Source: G963674665 sp964609625
GTDB taxonomy: Bacteria; Desulfobacterota; Desulfovibrionia; Desulfovibrionales; Desulfovibrionaceae
Length of the DNA stretch: 64,000 nucleotides
Assembly (NCBI GenBank): GCA_964609625.1
Contig: CAZSRS010000008.1
Coordinates: 69,575 to 133,574 of the forward strand
Direction: 5' to 3'
Numbering within the stretch: the first letter of the stretch is position 1; each line of letters opens with the position of its first letter. The position numbers and the translations under genes are program-made. This document shows, one piece after another, positions 1 through 7,829 of the stretch. The notes beneath the pieces were generated by a model. That model searched no databases and was not told the DNA's origin. It was given only the letters and a program-made list of their open reading frames with translations.

Positions 1-287
1 ACCCAGACCATGTTGTCGCGTTTTTTCAGGGGCACCAACTGCCTGTCCTTGAAAATCTCCTCGTCGATCTCGTGCTTGAGATCGGAGTTGACGGGATACT
101 TTTCCGGTGTGTAACGGTCGATTTTCAGCTGGGCGCTCACGTAATCCATGAGTTCCTTCTCGCCCAGCTTGCCCTGCCGGCGCAGATATTCCGCGAGTTT
201 CACGCCGGACTTGCGCTGCACGGCCTTGAACTGTTCGAATTCACCCTTTCTGGTGATGGGGCTTTGCGTGGGTTCGTCTGGAGCCAT
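1..287 (-). CDS. GspE/PilB-type ATPase, N-terminal domain (partial)
   Basis: The minus strand is open from an ATG at 287 through the left edge of the window, giving 95 residues of an incomplete protein. The visible part, with blocks such as KLAEYLRRQGKLGEKELMDY and a later EIDEEIFKDRQLVPL, fits the small N-terminal domain that precedes the ATPase in type II secretion GspE and type IV pilus PilB proteins (T2SSE_N/MshEN). In that family the first half is 'LGEYL..G.I....L..AL..Q' and the second half carries the 'YP' and 'R..L.PL' blocks. The ATPase domain itself would lie outside the window, so the exact system (secretion, pilus or c-di-GMP-binding orphan) cannot be decided. The gene is transcribed away from the EAL-HDOD gene to its right. 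Confidence 0.6.
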   Translation of the reverse strand, partial: MAPDEPTQSPITRKGEFEQFKAVQRKSGVKLAEYLRRQGKLGEKELMDYVSAQLKIDRYTPEKYPVNSDLKHEIDEEIFKDRQLVPLKKRDNMVW

Positions 288-298
288 GAAAATTTGTC

Positions 299-328
299 TT
301 GTCTTTTGTTTTATGTTTAAGCTATATA
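299..328 (+). promoter_or_regulatory. possible sigma70 promoter for the EAL-HDOD gene
   Basis: TTGTCT at 299-304 and TATATA at 323-328 are separated by 18 bases in a short AT-rich stretch between two divergent genes. The implied leader before the ATG at 560 would be over 200 bases, so this is only a candidate. Confidence 0.3.
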
Positions 329-559
329 CAACAACGAGAGTCGCCCGATCAACTCGGGAGCCGTTCCAGGCTCGACAGGAAGTACCTTTTGGTTGTACCT
401 GCTTACGAGGGACTATTCAATACCATCAAACACCTTGTTTGTCATGATATCACGGCCGGCTCCGCACCTGGAAATCGCGGACCACATGTGCGGGACAACT
501 GCATACTGTGCATGGATGCCACTCCAGGACAACGCCTGACCGACTCCAATACTTGGGCC

Positions 560-1810
560 ATGGAAAACACGCATATCTACATCGACACCTTCTTTGCCAG
601 GCAACCCATCTTCAGCGCCCGCAAGTCCGTCTGGGGGTACGAGTTGCTCTACCGCGGCAGCGCCCACGACACTTACGCTTCTTTCGACGACAACGATATC
701 GCCACCCTCACGGTAATTTCCAACGCCATCATGGACCTGCCAAAGGGCAAGGACACGGGCCGCAAGGTATTGATCCACTTCACAAAAAGCTCGATCCAGC
801 GTGAGATTCCCCTGGCCCTGCCCTCCAGAACCACGGTGGTGGAGGTGGACGAGAGCTTCGGCCTCGACCCCGACATGCTCACCGCCCTCAAGAAGCTCAA
901 GGCAGAGAGCTACGACATCGCCGTGAACAACTTCTCCGCCAAACCCAACTGCCTGGAACTCTACAAGATCGCGGACATCGCCTTTGTGGACATCCTGGGC
1001 AAGGACCGCGAGACCATCGCGGCCCTGGCCGAAAAGGCCGCCTCCCTGCCCTTCATGCTCGCGGCCAAGCGCGTGGAAGAGGTGCAACAGTTCGAGATGG
1101 TCAACGAACTGGGCTTTTCCCTGTACCAGGGATTCTTCTTCGAAAAGCCGCAGATCGTGCCGGGCCGCAAGCTTTCCTCCAGCCAGATGTCACGGCTGAT
1201 GCTTTTCAAGGTCCTGGAAAAGGACAACCCGGACTTCGAGGAACTGGCCCAGGTCATCGAGACCGACGTCTCCATCAGCTACAGGCTGCTCTCCTTCATC
1301 AACTCCGCGGCCTTCAGCTTCTCGCGCAAGGTGGAATCCATCAAGCAAGCCCTGGTGCTGCTGGGCTGGAAGCAGATCCGCAGCTGGCTCTGGCTGGTCA
1401 TACTCACGGACATCTCGCCCGAGGACAAGACCTCGGAACTCCCCTACCTCTCCACCATCCGCGCCAAATTCCTGGAGCGCTGCGTGAGCAACGCCAAGGT
1501 CCCTGGCTTCAAGGCCGAGTCCCTCTACCTCTTGGGGCTGTTCTCCCTGCTCGAGGCCATGCTCGACCAGCCCATGGAGATTATCGCCGAAAACCTCCCC
1601 CTGGACGAAAAGATCAAGGCCGCGCTCTGCCACCAGGACAACGAGTATACCTCCTGGCTTGACCTGGCGCGTACCTTCGAGAACGGCGACTGGGAACGGT
1701 TGGAAAAGATCAACGCAGCCTTGGGCCTCGACCCCATGACTCTGGCCAATTCCTACAGCGAGGCCCTGGTCTGGGCCAAGTCTTTCCACGAGCAGACCGA
1801 AGAAGCATAA
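560..1810 (+). CDS. EAL-HDOD (YuxH-type) signalling protein with degenerate EAL domain
   Basis: The 416-residue protein has an N-terminal EAL-like half (about 1-200, starting IDTFFARQPIFSARKSVWGYELLYR) and a C-terminal HDOD half (about 205-410, with ETDVSISYRLLSFINSA and the QALVLLGWKQIRSWLWL helix). This is the architecture of the YuxH family. The EAL signature and most catalytic acidic residues are missing, so it is expected to be a regulator rather than an active c-di-GMP phosphodiesterase. I start at 560 because family members begin only a few residues before the ARQPIF block. The frame is open to 299 and another ATG lies at 512. The PAP2 phosphatase follows after 16 bases on the same strand. 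Confidence 0.8.
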   Translation: MENTHIYIDTFFARQPIFSARKSVWGYELLYRGSAHDTYASFDDNDIATLTVISNAIMDLPKGKDTGRKVLIHFTKSSIQREIPLALPSRTTVVEVDESFGLDPDMLTALKKLKAESYDIAVNNFSAKPNCLELYKIADIAFVDILGKDRETIAALAEKAASLPFMLAAKRVEEVQQFEMVNELGFSLYQGFFFEKPQIVPGRKLSSSQMSRLMLFKVLEKDNPDFEELAQVIETDVSISYRLLSFINSAAFSFSRKVESIKQALVLLGWKQIRSWLWLVILTDISPEDKTSELPYLSTIRAKFLERCVSNAKVPGFKAESLYLLGLFSLLEAMLDQPMEIIAENLPLDEKIKAALCHQDNEYTSWLDLARTFENGDWERLEKINAALGLDPMTLANSYSEALVWAKSFHEQTEEA

Positions 1811-1826
1811 GCCGGGAGCGTACGCC

Positions 1827-2483
1827 ATGACCATGGCCGGCAGGGAGTGGAGCAGAAGCCTGAAGCGTGCCACCCTGTTTTCCTTCCTGGTCCTGACCGT
1901 CCTGGTCCTGCTCCTGTATCAGTTCCTGGACCGCCCCCTGTCCGAGGCTGCCCGGCAGCTCGAACAAACCTCCTGGCACCTCTGGGCCACGCGGTTGAGC
2001 CTCCTGGCCGATGGCACGGTCGTGTACTTCCTGATCGCCTTGGGACTGGCCGCTTACGCCCTGCACCGCGCCGGCAAGACCCAGGGGCGACCCGCTAGTC
2101 CTTGGGCACGCGACTTGGCCTTTGTCTGCCTCGCCGCTTGCGTGGCCATCGCCTTTGTGGAGAGCGTCAAGGTCATTTTTGGTCGCTGCCGCCCCCAGCT
2201 GTGGTTCGAGCAGGATCTGTACGGCTTCTGCTGGTGGAGCCGGGAGTACCCGCGTAACTCCTTCCCCTCGGGGCACAGCACGCGCGTCTTCGCCCTGGCC
2301 ACGGCAGTAGCGCTGCTCAGCCGCAAGGCGGCCGCGCCGGCCCTGCTCCTCGCCCTCCTGGTGGGGGCGAGCCGGGTCCTGGCCCTGAAGCACTACCTCT
2401 CGGACGTGCTGGCCGGGGCCTGGCTCGGCAGCGCCGTGGCGTTCTGGGTCTGGTTTCTCTGGAACAGAGCGCGCAACGACTGA
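1827..2483 (+). CDS. PAP2-superfamily membrane phosphatase
   Basis: This 218-residue polytopic protein has about six hydrophobic segments and all three PAP2 phosphatase motifs. They are K-VIFGRC-RP near residue 110, PSGH near residue 149 and SR-x5-H-x3-D (ASRVLALKHYLSD) near residue 190. These residues form the histidine nucleophile site used on undecaprenyl pyrophosphate, lipid A or phosphatidate-type substrates at the outer face of the inner membrane. The substrate cannot be told from sequence. An ATG-ACC-ATG start leaves a two-codon ambiguity. It lies 16 bases behind the EAL-HDOD gene and converges on the thioredoxin-fold gene. Confidence 0.85.
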   Translation: MTMAGREWSRSLKRATLFSFLVLTVLVLLLYQFLDRPLSEAARQLEQTSWHLWATRLSLLADGTVVYFLIALGLAAYALHRAGKTQGRPASPWARDLAFVCLAACVAIAFVESVKVIFGRCRPQLWFEQDLYGFCWWSREYPRNSFPSGHSTRVFALATAVALLSRKAAAPALLLALLVGASRVLALKHYLSDVLAGAWLGSAVAFWVWFLWNRARND

Positions 2484-2488
2484 AGCAC

Positions 2489-2872
2489 TCACTGCAGGGG
2501 CAGTTTCCAGTTCGTGGCCACGCGGTTGCCGCCCTGCTGCACGCCGCCGGCCGTGTCGAGCAGGAAGTCCTCGATGTCTCGGCCGGTGATCCGGCCCACG
2601 AAACGCCCGGCCTCGCGCCCCTCGCGGATGAAGAGGTAGGTGGGGAAAGAGGCGATGTTGTACTTCACGCGTTGCGGATCGCAATACCCGCTGGGGAGGA
2701 TGAACACGGGCAGGGAGGGGTGTTTTTTGCACAGATAGCGTAGGGCCTGAAGCTGCTGGCCCAGGGGTTCGTTGCGATTGACAAAGGCCACCAGCAGCAG
2801 ACCGGAGCTGGTGCGCTGAAACTCTTCGAAATCCAGATAGCTGGAGAGCCGGAGTTCTTCGTGCTCGAACAT
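2489..2872 (-). CDS. thioredoxin-fold protein lacking the CXXC motif
   Basis: The 127-residue protein shows a thioredoxin-like pattern: LLVAFVNRNEPLGQQLQALR where the WCxxC helix would sit, then VKYNIASFPTYLFIREGREAGRFVG, which matches the cis-proline and beta4-beta5 hairpin. The redox cysteines are replaced (NEPLGQQ), so it should not act as a disulfide reductase. A binding or scaffold role is more likely. A strong ribosome-binding site (AAGGGGG) sits 6-7 bases before the ATG. It is convergent with the PAP2 gene, with 5 bases between stop codons. Confidence 0.7.
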   Translation of the reverse strand: MFEHEELRLSSYLDFEEFQRTSSGLLLVAFVNRNEPLGQQLQALRYLCKKHPSLPVFILPSGYCDPQRVKYNIASFPTYLFIREGREAGRFVGRITGRDIEDFLLDTAGGVQQGGNRVATNWKLPLQ

Positions 2873-3350
2873 GGCGTACCCCCTTGAGCCAAGCTGACCG
2901 TGCGGACGTCTGTGGCGCCGCGGTCACCTTGCCCCCTTGTATCGCGCATCGAACGGAGCATATTCGTTTTGGCCAGGAGGGTAAAGGCGAAAGTTGTTCG
3001 GATGTGACAATACATATACCTGCTGGACAAACTTGGAAACAAGATCTTTCTCCAGCTCTGAGCACGGGCTTGGGCACTTTTCGCGGGCAACGTCATGTGA
3101 CGTCGGCTGCCACGAACACAGTGCTTGCCCCTGCCGCTTGGCGTGGGTATCCTCGGCGACATGATGCAGTCCGGCGGCAAATAGCCAAGGCCGTCGTGCG
3201 AAGGGCCCATGCCGGTGAAGGATACGTCGTCGGTTTATTGTGGAACGCCTGAGGGTAACAGCGATTTCCCGCGCCGCCTACGTCACGACCGTCGTGAATT
3301 CGCTCCTCTCCCTCTATGCCAATGAACGTAAGACACCTCCCCCCTCACCG
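2873..3350. other. intergenic, 478 bp, no gene recognised
   Basis: This stretch lies upstream of the thioredoxin-fold gene and downstream of the TPR gene. Open frames here have no family resemblance and no convincing ribosome-binding site. One perfect inverted repeat, ACGTCA-TG-TGACGT, lies at 3090-3103 and could be an operator for the leftward gene. Nothing else stands out. Confidence 0.5.
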
Positions 3351-4721
3351 CTACTTTTCCAGCCTTGCCAGCATCTTGCGCGCGGGGTGGTAGTCGGGGT
3401 CCGCTTCCAGGGCCTGTTTGAACATGGCGGTGCTCTCCTCGCGCTTGCCCAGGTTCATGTAGGCCAAGCCGATGTTGTAGGGCACCGCCGGGGACTGCCG
3501 GAGGATGGAGGCGTCGATGTCCAGGGCCTTGGCAAAGCCTTGCACTGCCTTGTGGTACTGTTTGCCCACGGAATAGGCCACGCCGATGTTATAATAGATG
3601 CCGCCGTCGTCCGGAGCGATGCGCAGGGCCTTGTTGTAGTTCTCGATGGCCTCCTGCCACTTGTCCTGCTGCCGAAGCACGATACCGCGCTCGTTGAACA
3701 TCCAGAGGTCCGCGCGGCTGAGTTCCTTGCCGCGCACCTCGATGGCCTCGTCCATGTATTGCAGGGCAAGGTCCTTGTCCTTGGCGGCCACCTTCTGGGC
3801 TATGCGCATCAGGGAGTCGCTGACCATTTCGTTGGCCACGCGTTTGACCACCTTGGTGGCCAGTTGGAATTGCTCGTTGGCCGCTTCCATGTCGTCGAGC
3901 TCCAGATAGGTCTCGCCGATTTCGATCTTGCGCTCGAAATTGAGAGGCGAAAGCTTTTCCAGCTTGCTCAGATACTCCAGCTTGCCTTCCAGGTCGCCGG
4001 TCTTGTCGCAGAGTTCCGCCAGACGGACCAGGGGTTTGACGAACAACCGCTCGATCTTGGCAGCGTTGAGGTAGTACTCTCGGGCGTCATCGTAGTTCTC
4101 GCGCCGCATGGCCACGTCTCCCAGCAGGATGTACCCGGCCAGGCTAGAAGGCTTGATATCGAAGACGCGCTCGGCGATGCGCTCGGCCGTGTCCAGGTCG
4201 CCCTGCCGCAGGGACTCGTTGGCCCGGTCGAAAAGCACGCTGAGTTCGTTGTTGGGCTTGATGGCGAAGGCGATCTTCTCGATGACGGCGTTGGCGGATA
4301 TGGGCTTGATGATCACGTTGTCCGCGCCCACCTCGTAGACCAGGACGATCTCCTCCCTGGATATCTCATCGCTGGTGACGATGGCGCGGACCTTTCTGGC
4401 GTAGAACTGCTTGAGAACCTTGATGGACTTGATGAAGGACTTTGGGCCGATCTTGCGCTCCAGAAAGACCACGATCATGCCCTTGGTCTTGTCGTATATC
4501 CTGCTCAGATGGCCCAGCGCCGCGTCGTAGTCCAGTTCCTCGATCATGTTGGAGCGGTAGTCGACCCCGAGTTGCTCGAGAGAGTAGCGCAATACCTTGA
4601 CGAAACCGGAGTCATCGCTACAGACGAGCACCCGTCCCCCGGCGTTGAAGTGATCCACAACGATCTTGTCATAGGTCTTGATTTTGTGGTCTGCCTGTAA
4701 ACGCCTGGTATAATTAGCCAT
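3351..4721 (-). CDS. pseudo-receiver domain fused to TPR repeats
   Basis: The 456-residue protein starts with a receiver-like domain (about residues 28-153). GGRVLVCSDDSGF keeps the acidic pocket, the core strand IVVFLERKIGP follows, and VIIKPIS keeps the lysine. The phosphoacceptor aspartate appears to be replaced by Glu88, which could mimic constant phosphorylation. Residues 160-456 are TPR-like helical repeats, clearest in IENYNKALRIAPDDGGIYYN and FKQALEADPDYHPARKML. No enzyme or DNA-binding domain is present, so it is probably a protein-interaction adaptor. GGGGAG lies 4 bases before the ATG. It lies beside the degenerate HD-GYP regulator on the same strand, separated by a copy of the hairpin repeat. 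Confidence 0.75.
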   Translation of the reverse strand: MANYTRRLQADHKIKTYDKIVVDHFNAGGRVLVCSDDSGFVKVLRYSLEQLGVDYRSNMIEELDYDAALGHLSRIYDKTKGMIVVFLERKIGPKSFIKSIKVLKQFYARKVRAIVTSDEISREEIVLVYEVGADNVIIKPISANAVIEKIAFAIKPNNELSVLFDRANESLRQGDLDTAERIAERVFDIKPSSLAGYILLGDVAMRRENYDDAREYYLNAAKIERLFVKPLVRLAELCDKTGDLEGKLEYLSKLEKLSPLNFERKIEIGETYLELDDMEAANEQFQLATKVVKRVANEMVSDSLMRIAQKVAAKDKDLALQYMDEAIEVRGKELSRADLWMFNERGIVLRQQDKWQEAIENYNKALRIAPDDGGIYYNIGVAYSVGKQYHKAVQGFAKALDIDASILRQSPAVPYNIGLAYMNLGKREESTAMFKQALEADPDYHPARKMLARLEK

Positions 4722-4783
4722 ACCACTCCCCCTGGAAGATGGATATTCTCAATGTCCGGACTCGCTTCTCATGCCGAGAAGCG

Positions 4784-4919
4784 CCTAAAACATGTTCAGT
4801 GTCTTGATTGCCTTGGCTTGGCGAAAAGGCGTTTTCCCCAGGCCTTACGCGGGCGTCGTTCGCAGCGTGGCGTCCTGCCGCGCGATACCACATCGCGCAC
4901 TTCGGTTGCGCTTGGTATC
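4784..4919 (-). repeat. multi-hairpin dispersed repeat, copy A
   Basis: Read on the minus strand this copy begins with GATACCAAGCGC, overlapping the TGA stop of the HD-GYP gene. It then shows the inverted arm ending in GTGGTATC, the GC hairpin GCGCGGCAGGACGCCACGC, and a block running GGCCTGGGGAAAA to TTTTCGCCAAGCC. It ends with GGCAATCAAGACACTGAACA. The order and spacing match copy B at 52410-52550, with substitutions that weaken hairpins 3 and 4. Confidence 0.75.
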
Positions 4920-6162
4920 ACGATGCAACGCTCCCCCTCTCTCCGGCCAACAACGCCTTCTGGGCCTGGATACGCGCCACCAGATCGGGATCGATCTCGT
5001 CCAGGATGGAGGGTTCCCGCTTGGGAACGAAGACAACGAGGCGGTCGATACCTTGGTTCTGGGCGGCCTCCCGCACGTACGGTACCTCCTGCGCACGCAG
5101 GGGTCTGGAGTCGGGAATGTCGAGGCCCGGCACCGGCGTCTCCAGCACCATGCCGGCGGCCAATTCGTCCGGCGCCAGCGTGGCACGCTGGTAGCCTTCG
5201 CGCTCGCTGAGCAGGGGCCCCATGACCCGCAGAATCTCCCGGTCGTACCAGCCCTTGCGGGAGCGCATTTCCTTGAGCGCCGCCGTGCGAGAGCGCCCCT
5301 GCCGTTGCAGGGAATCGAAATCCAGGGCCACCTTGAGGATGCGAGCCCCCAGGGGGATGTCGCGGCCCTTGACCGGCTCCTGGGAAAGGGGCACTTCCGG
5401 TGGTCCCGTGCCGTCGAACCGTTTCTCCTGCATGGCGATGATGGAGGCGATTTCCTCCATGCGCGGGATATTGGCCAGGAGGTCGCCGGCCAGCTTGGGG
5501 TGCAGGTCGTAGAGCGCGGTCTGCTCCCCGTTCAACGCGTCGCCTTGGATGTGCATTTGCAGCAGCCGCTCGGGGAGGATCAGGAAGCCGAGCTGCGAGA
5601 GCATCACGGCCAACTCCAGCCGCCAGGGATCCTGCATGTCCATGGCCCGCCCCAGATCCACCACCAGCCGTTTCATGCGAGCGCAACGCTCGTGGGCGGT
5701 GGGATTGGAAAGCGCCAGAAGATCGGTGAGCACCTTGATCACGCCCTTGAGGGTGCCACGGATGAATTCCCGCTCCGCCGTGATCAGCTTGTACTGCCGC
5801 ACGCCCATGGCCAGGGCGTCTGTCATGTCTCTTTCGGAGCAGGGCTTGGACAGGAATCGGAACACGTGCCCCTGGTTCACCGCGGACATGGCCGAGGCGA
5901 TGTCCGCGTAGCCCGTGAGCATGATACGCACCGTGTCCGGGCAGCGGGCCTTGAGTTGGGTGAAAAACTCGATACCGTCCATGCCGGGCATGCGCAGGTC
6001 AGAGACCACCACGGCGTAGGGGCCTTTTTCGGCGATGGCCGCCAGCCCCTCTAACGGCCCCAGTGCCGTTTCCACGGCAAAGTTCTTCCTGAAGACACGT
6101 TTGTAAGCCTCCAGGACTTCGGGATCGTCATCCACGAAAAGTATCTTGCTCTTGTCGCTCAT
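4918..6162 (-). CDS. response regulator with degenerate HD-GYP domain
   Basis: The 414-residue protein has an intact N-terminal receiver (about 1-120: ILFVDDDPEV, phosphoacceptor Asp in VVVSDLRMPGMDG, conserved Lys in FLSKPCSE). The C-terminal region (about 135-350) aligns with the HD-GYP fold. However, the catalytic LHDIGK segment reads MLSQLGFLILPERLL, and the HHE..GYP segment is reduced to MQEKRFDGTGPP. The metal-binding HD pair is therefore missing and c-di-GMP hydrolysis is unlikely. I start at MSDKSK because receiver domains begin there. The open frame extends about 50 residues further upstream without homology. Its stop codon overlaps the start of repeat copy A. Confidence 0.8.
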   Translation of the reverse strand: MSDKSKILFVDDDPEVLEAYKRVFRKNFAVETALGPLEGLAAIAEKGPYAVVVSDLRMPGMDGIEFFTQLKARCPDTVRIMLTGYADIASAMSAVNQGHVFRFLSKPCSERDMTDALAMGVRQYKLITAEREFIRGTLKGVIKVLTDLLALSNPTAHERCARMKRLVVDLGRAMDMQDPWRLELAVMLSQLGFLILPERLLQMHIQGDALNGEQTALYDLHPKLAGDLLANIPRMEEIASIIAMQEKRFDGTGPPEVPLSQEPVKGRDIPLGARILKVALDFDSLQRQGRSRTAALKEMRSRKGWYDREILRVMGPLLSEREGYQRATLAPDELAAGMVLETPVPGLDIPDSRPLRAQEVPYVREAAQNQGIDRLVVFVPKREPSILDEIDPDLVARIQAQKALLAGERGSVAS

Positions 6163-6347
6163 GGCCTGTTCGGTATTGTCCGCGCCCGGCACGCGAAGCG
6201 TACTCGACCCGATGCTGCGGCAGTCGATGATACAACATAGGCACAAGCCTGTCGATCGTTCTCGTGCGATTCGATACGTGGCCAGACACCACCTTGAACC
6301 AGCGGCAAAAAGCCCGTAGAGCACAGGAAACGGAAACCGCGAATTTC

Positions 6348-7781
6348 ATGGACACACGACACAGGGACCTCCTCGGGCCCGAAGATACGGCCCACAGCCT
6401 CCGGCAACAGCTCCGGGAACGCCCTCTGCACTTGGCGGTCATCCACGGCCTCGCAACGGCGGGCCATGCGGTCCACATCATCGGGGGCGCGGTGCGCGAC
6501 CTGCTCCTGGGCAAGGAGCCCCACGACCTCGACCTGACCACGGACGCCAGACCCGAGGACATCGTTCGCATCTTCCAGGGGCGGCGTGTGCGGGTGGTGG
6601 GCAAGGCCTTCAACATCACCCTGGTCAACGGCGTGGAGGTGGCCAGCTATCGCCGGCCCCCAGCTGTTTCTGACGGTTCCGAAGAGGGAAGTGCTCGGGG
6701 TGATCTGTTCGCGGACCTGGAACGCCGCGACCTGACCATCAACAGCATGGCGCTCTGCCCCCACAGTGGCAGGCTCGTGGACCCCTTCGACGGAAGAGCC
6801 GACCTGGAGCGCGGTGTGGTGCGCCTCGTGCGCGACCCCCAGGCGCGCATCGACGAGGACCCCTGCCGCATCGTACGCGCCTGCCGATTCGCATCGAGCA
6901 TCGAAGGTTGTTTCGCCCCGGATACCCTGCATGCCCTGCGCGCGAACGCAGGGCAGGTGCGCCACGTGGCACCGGAGCGCCTGCGGCAGGAGGTGCTCAA
7001 GGCCCTCGGGAGCCGTCGAGCCTCGCTGTTCTTCCGCAACCTGCTGGACATCGGCGCCCTGGACATCCTGTTTCCCAGCTTGGCAGCCTGTGTGGGGCAG
7101 CCCGGCGGCAAGCACCACGGCGAGGAGGTGTTCGAGCACTGCATGTTGGCCGGAGACGCGGTTTCAACCCGTTGTTGCCTGACCAGGCTGGCCGGGTATC
7201 TGCACGACGTGGGCAAGCCGCTGGCCGCGGAACACGATGGCGAGGGCCGGGTGCTGCACTTCGTGGGTCATGCCAAGCCCGGTGCCGCGTTGGTGGAACG
7301 CGACTTGCGCGACCTCGCCTTCTCCAACCAGGAGGTATCCTCTGTCTCACGGCTGGTCCGCGTGCACATGCACGCCCTGGAACCCGGCACCACGCCCAGG
7401 TCCGTGCGCCGACTTCTGGCTCGACTCGAGAAGCACGGCGTGGACCACAGGGCGTTCCTGCGCCTGCGCATCGCCGACCGCAAGGCCAACACGGCCAAGC
7501 CGGCCAGGACCCTGAAGGACCTGCGCGACGTGCTGCGACGCATGGAGGACGTGCTGTTCCGGGACAGCAGGCGGCAGGAATTCAGCCTGCGCATGCTAGC
7601 GGTCAACGGCCGCGACCTGATGCAGTCCCTGAACCTCCAGCCCGGCCCCGCAGTGGGCAGGATCCTTGGGGTGCTGCTGGAGCGGGTGTTGGAAGAGCCG
7701 GAGCTGAATCATCGCGGAACACTGTTGGATCTGGCCGCCGGATTGATGCACGAGGCGCCCCAGGACAGCGATCCGGCCTGA
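6348..7781 (+). CDS. cca: tRNA nucleotidyltransferase/poly(A) polymerase family protein with HD domain
   Basis: The 477-residue protein carries the class II nucleotidyltransferase head: GGAVRDLLLGKEPHDLDL, with catalytic Asp60 and Asp62, then the RRDLTINSMAL block and the RRACRFA-type block (RIVRACRFAS). The C-terminal half contains an HD domain (YLHDVGKPLA near residue 285). This combination is typical of bacterial CCA-adding enzymes, which finish or repair the 3' CCA of tRNA, but A-adding and poly(A) polymerase relatives look similar. ATG 6348 is preferred over the upstream GTG at 6264, since the extra 28 residues have no family counterpart. Confidence 0.85.
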   Translation: MDTRHRDLLGPEDTAHSLRQQLRERPLHLAVIHGLATAGHAVHIIGGAVRDLLLGKEPHDLDLTTDARPEDIVRIFQGRRVRVVGKAFNITLVNGVEVASYRRPPAVSDGSEEGSARGDLFADLERRDLTINSMALCPHSGRLVDPFDGRADLERGVVRLVRDPQARIDEDPCRIVRACRFASSIEGCFAPDTLHALRANAGQVRHVAPERLRQEVLKALGSRRASLFFRNLLDIGALDILFPSLAACVGQPGGKHHGEEVFEHCMLAGDAVSTRCCLTRLAGYLHDVGKPLAAEHDGEGRVLHFVGHAKPGAALVERDLRDLAFSNQEVSSVSRLVRVHMHALEPGTTPRSVRRLLARLEKHGVDHRAFLRLRIADRKANTAKPARTLKDLRDVLRRMEDVLFRDSRRQEFSLRMLAVNGRDLMQSLNLQPGPAVGRILGVLLERVLEEPELNHRGTLLDLAAGLMHEAPQDSDPA

Positions 7782-7829
7782 TTCCGGTTTCGCGTCAATC
7801 CGCGATCATCACCTGCCGCGGTACCATGT

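Noticed and set aside
2884..3252. 122-codon plus-strand frame in the 2.9-3.3 kb gap
   Set aside because: There is no ribosome-binding site, no recognisable motif, and composition is unlike the neighbouring proteins.
3240..4700. 486-codon plus-strand frame opposite the TPR gene
   Set aside because: It is a mirror of the TPR-receiver coding strand, with repetitive L/V/H/G-rich composition and no motifs.
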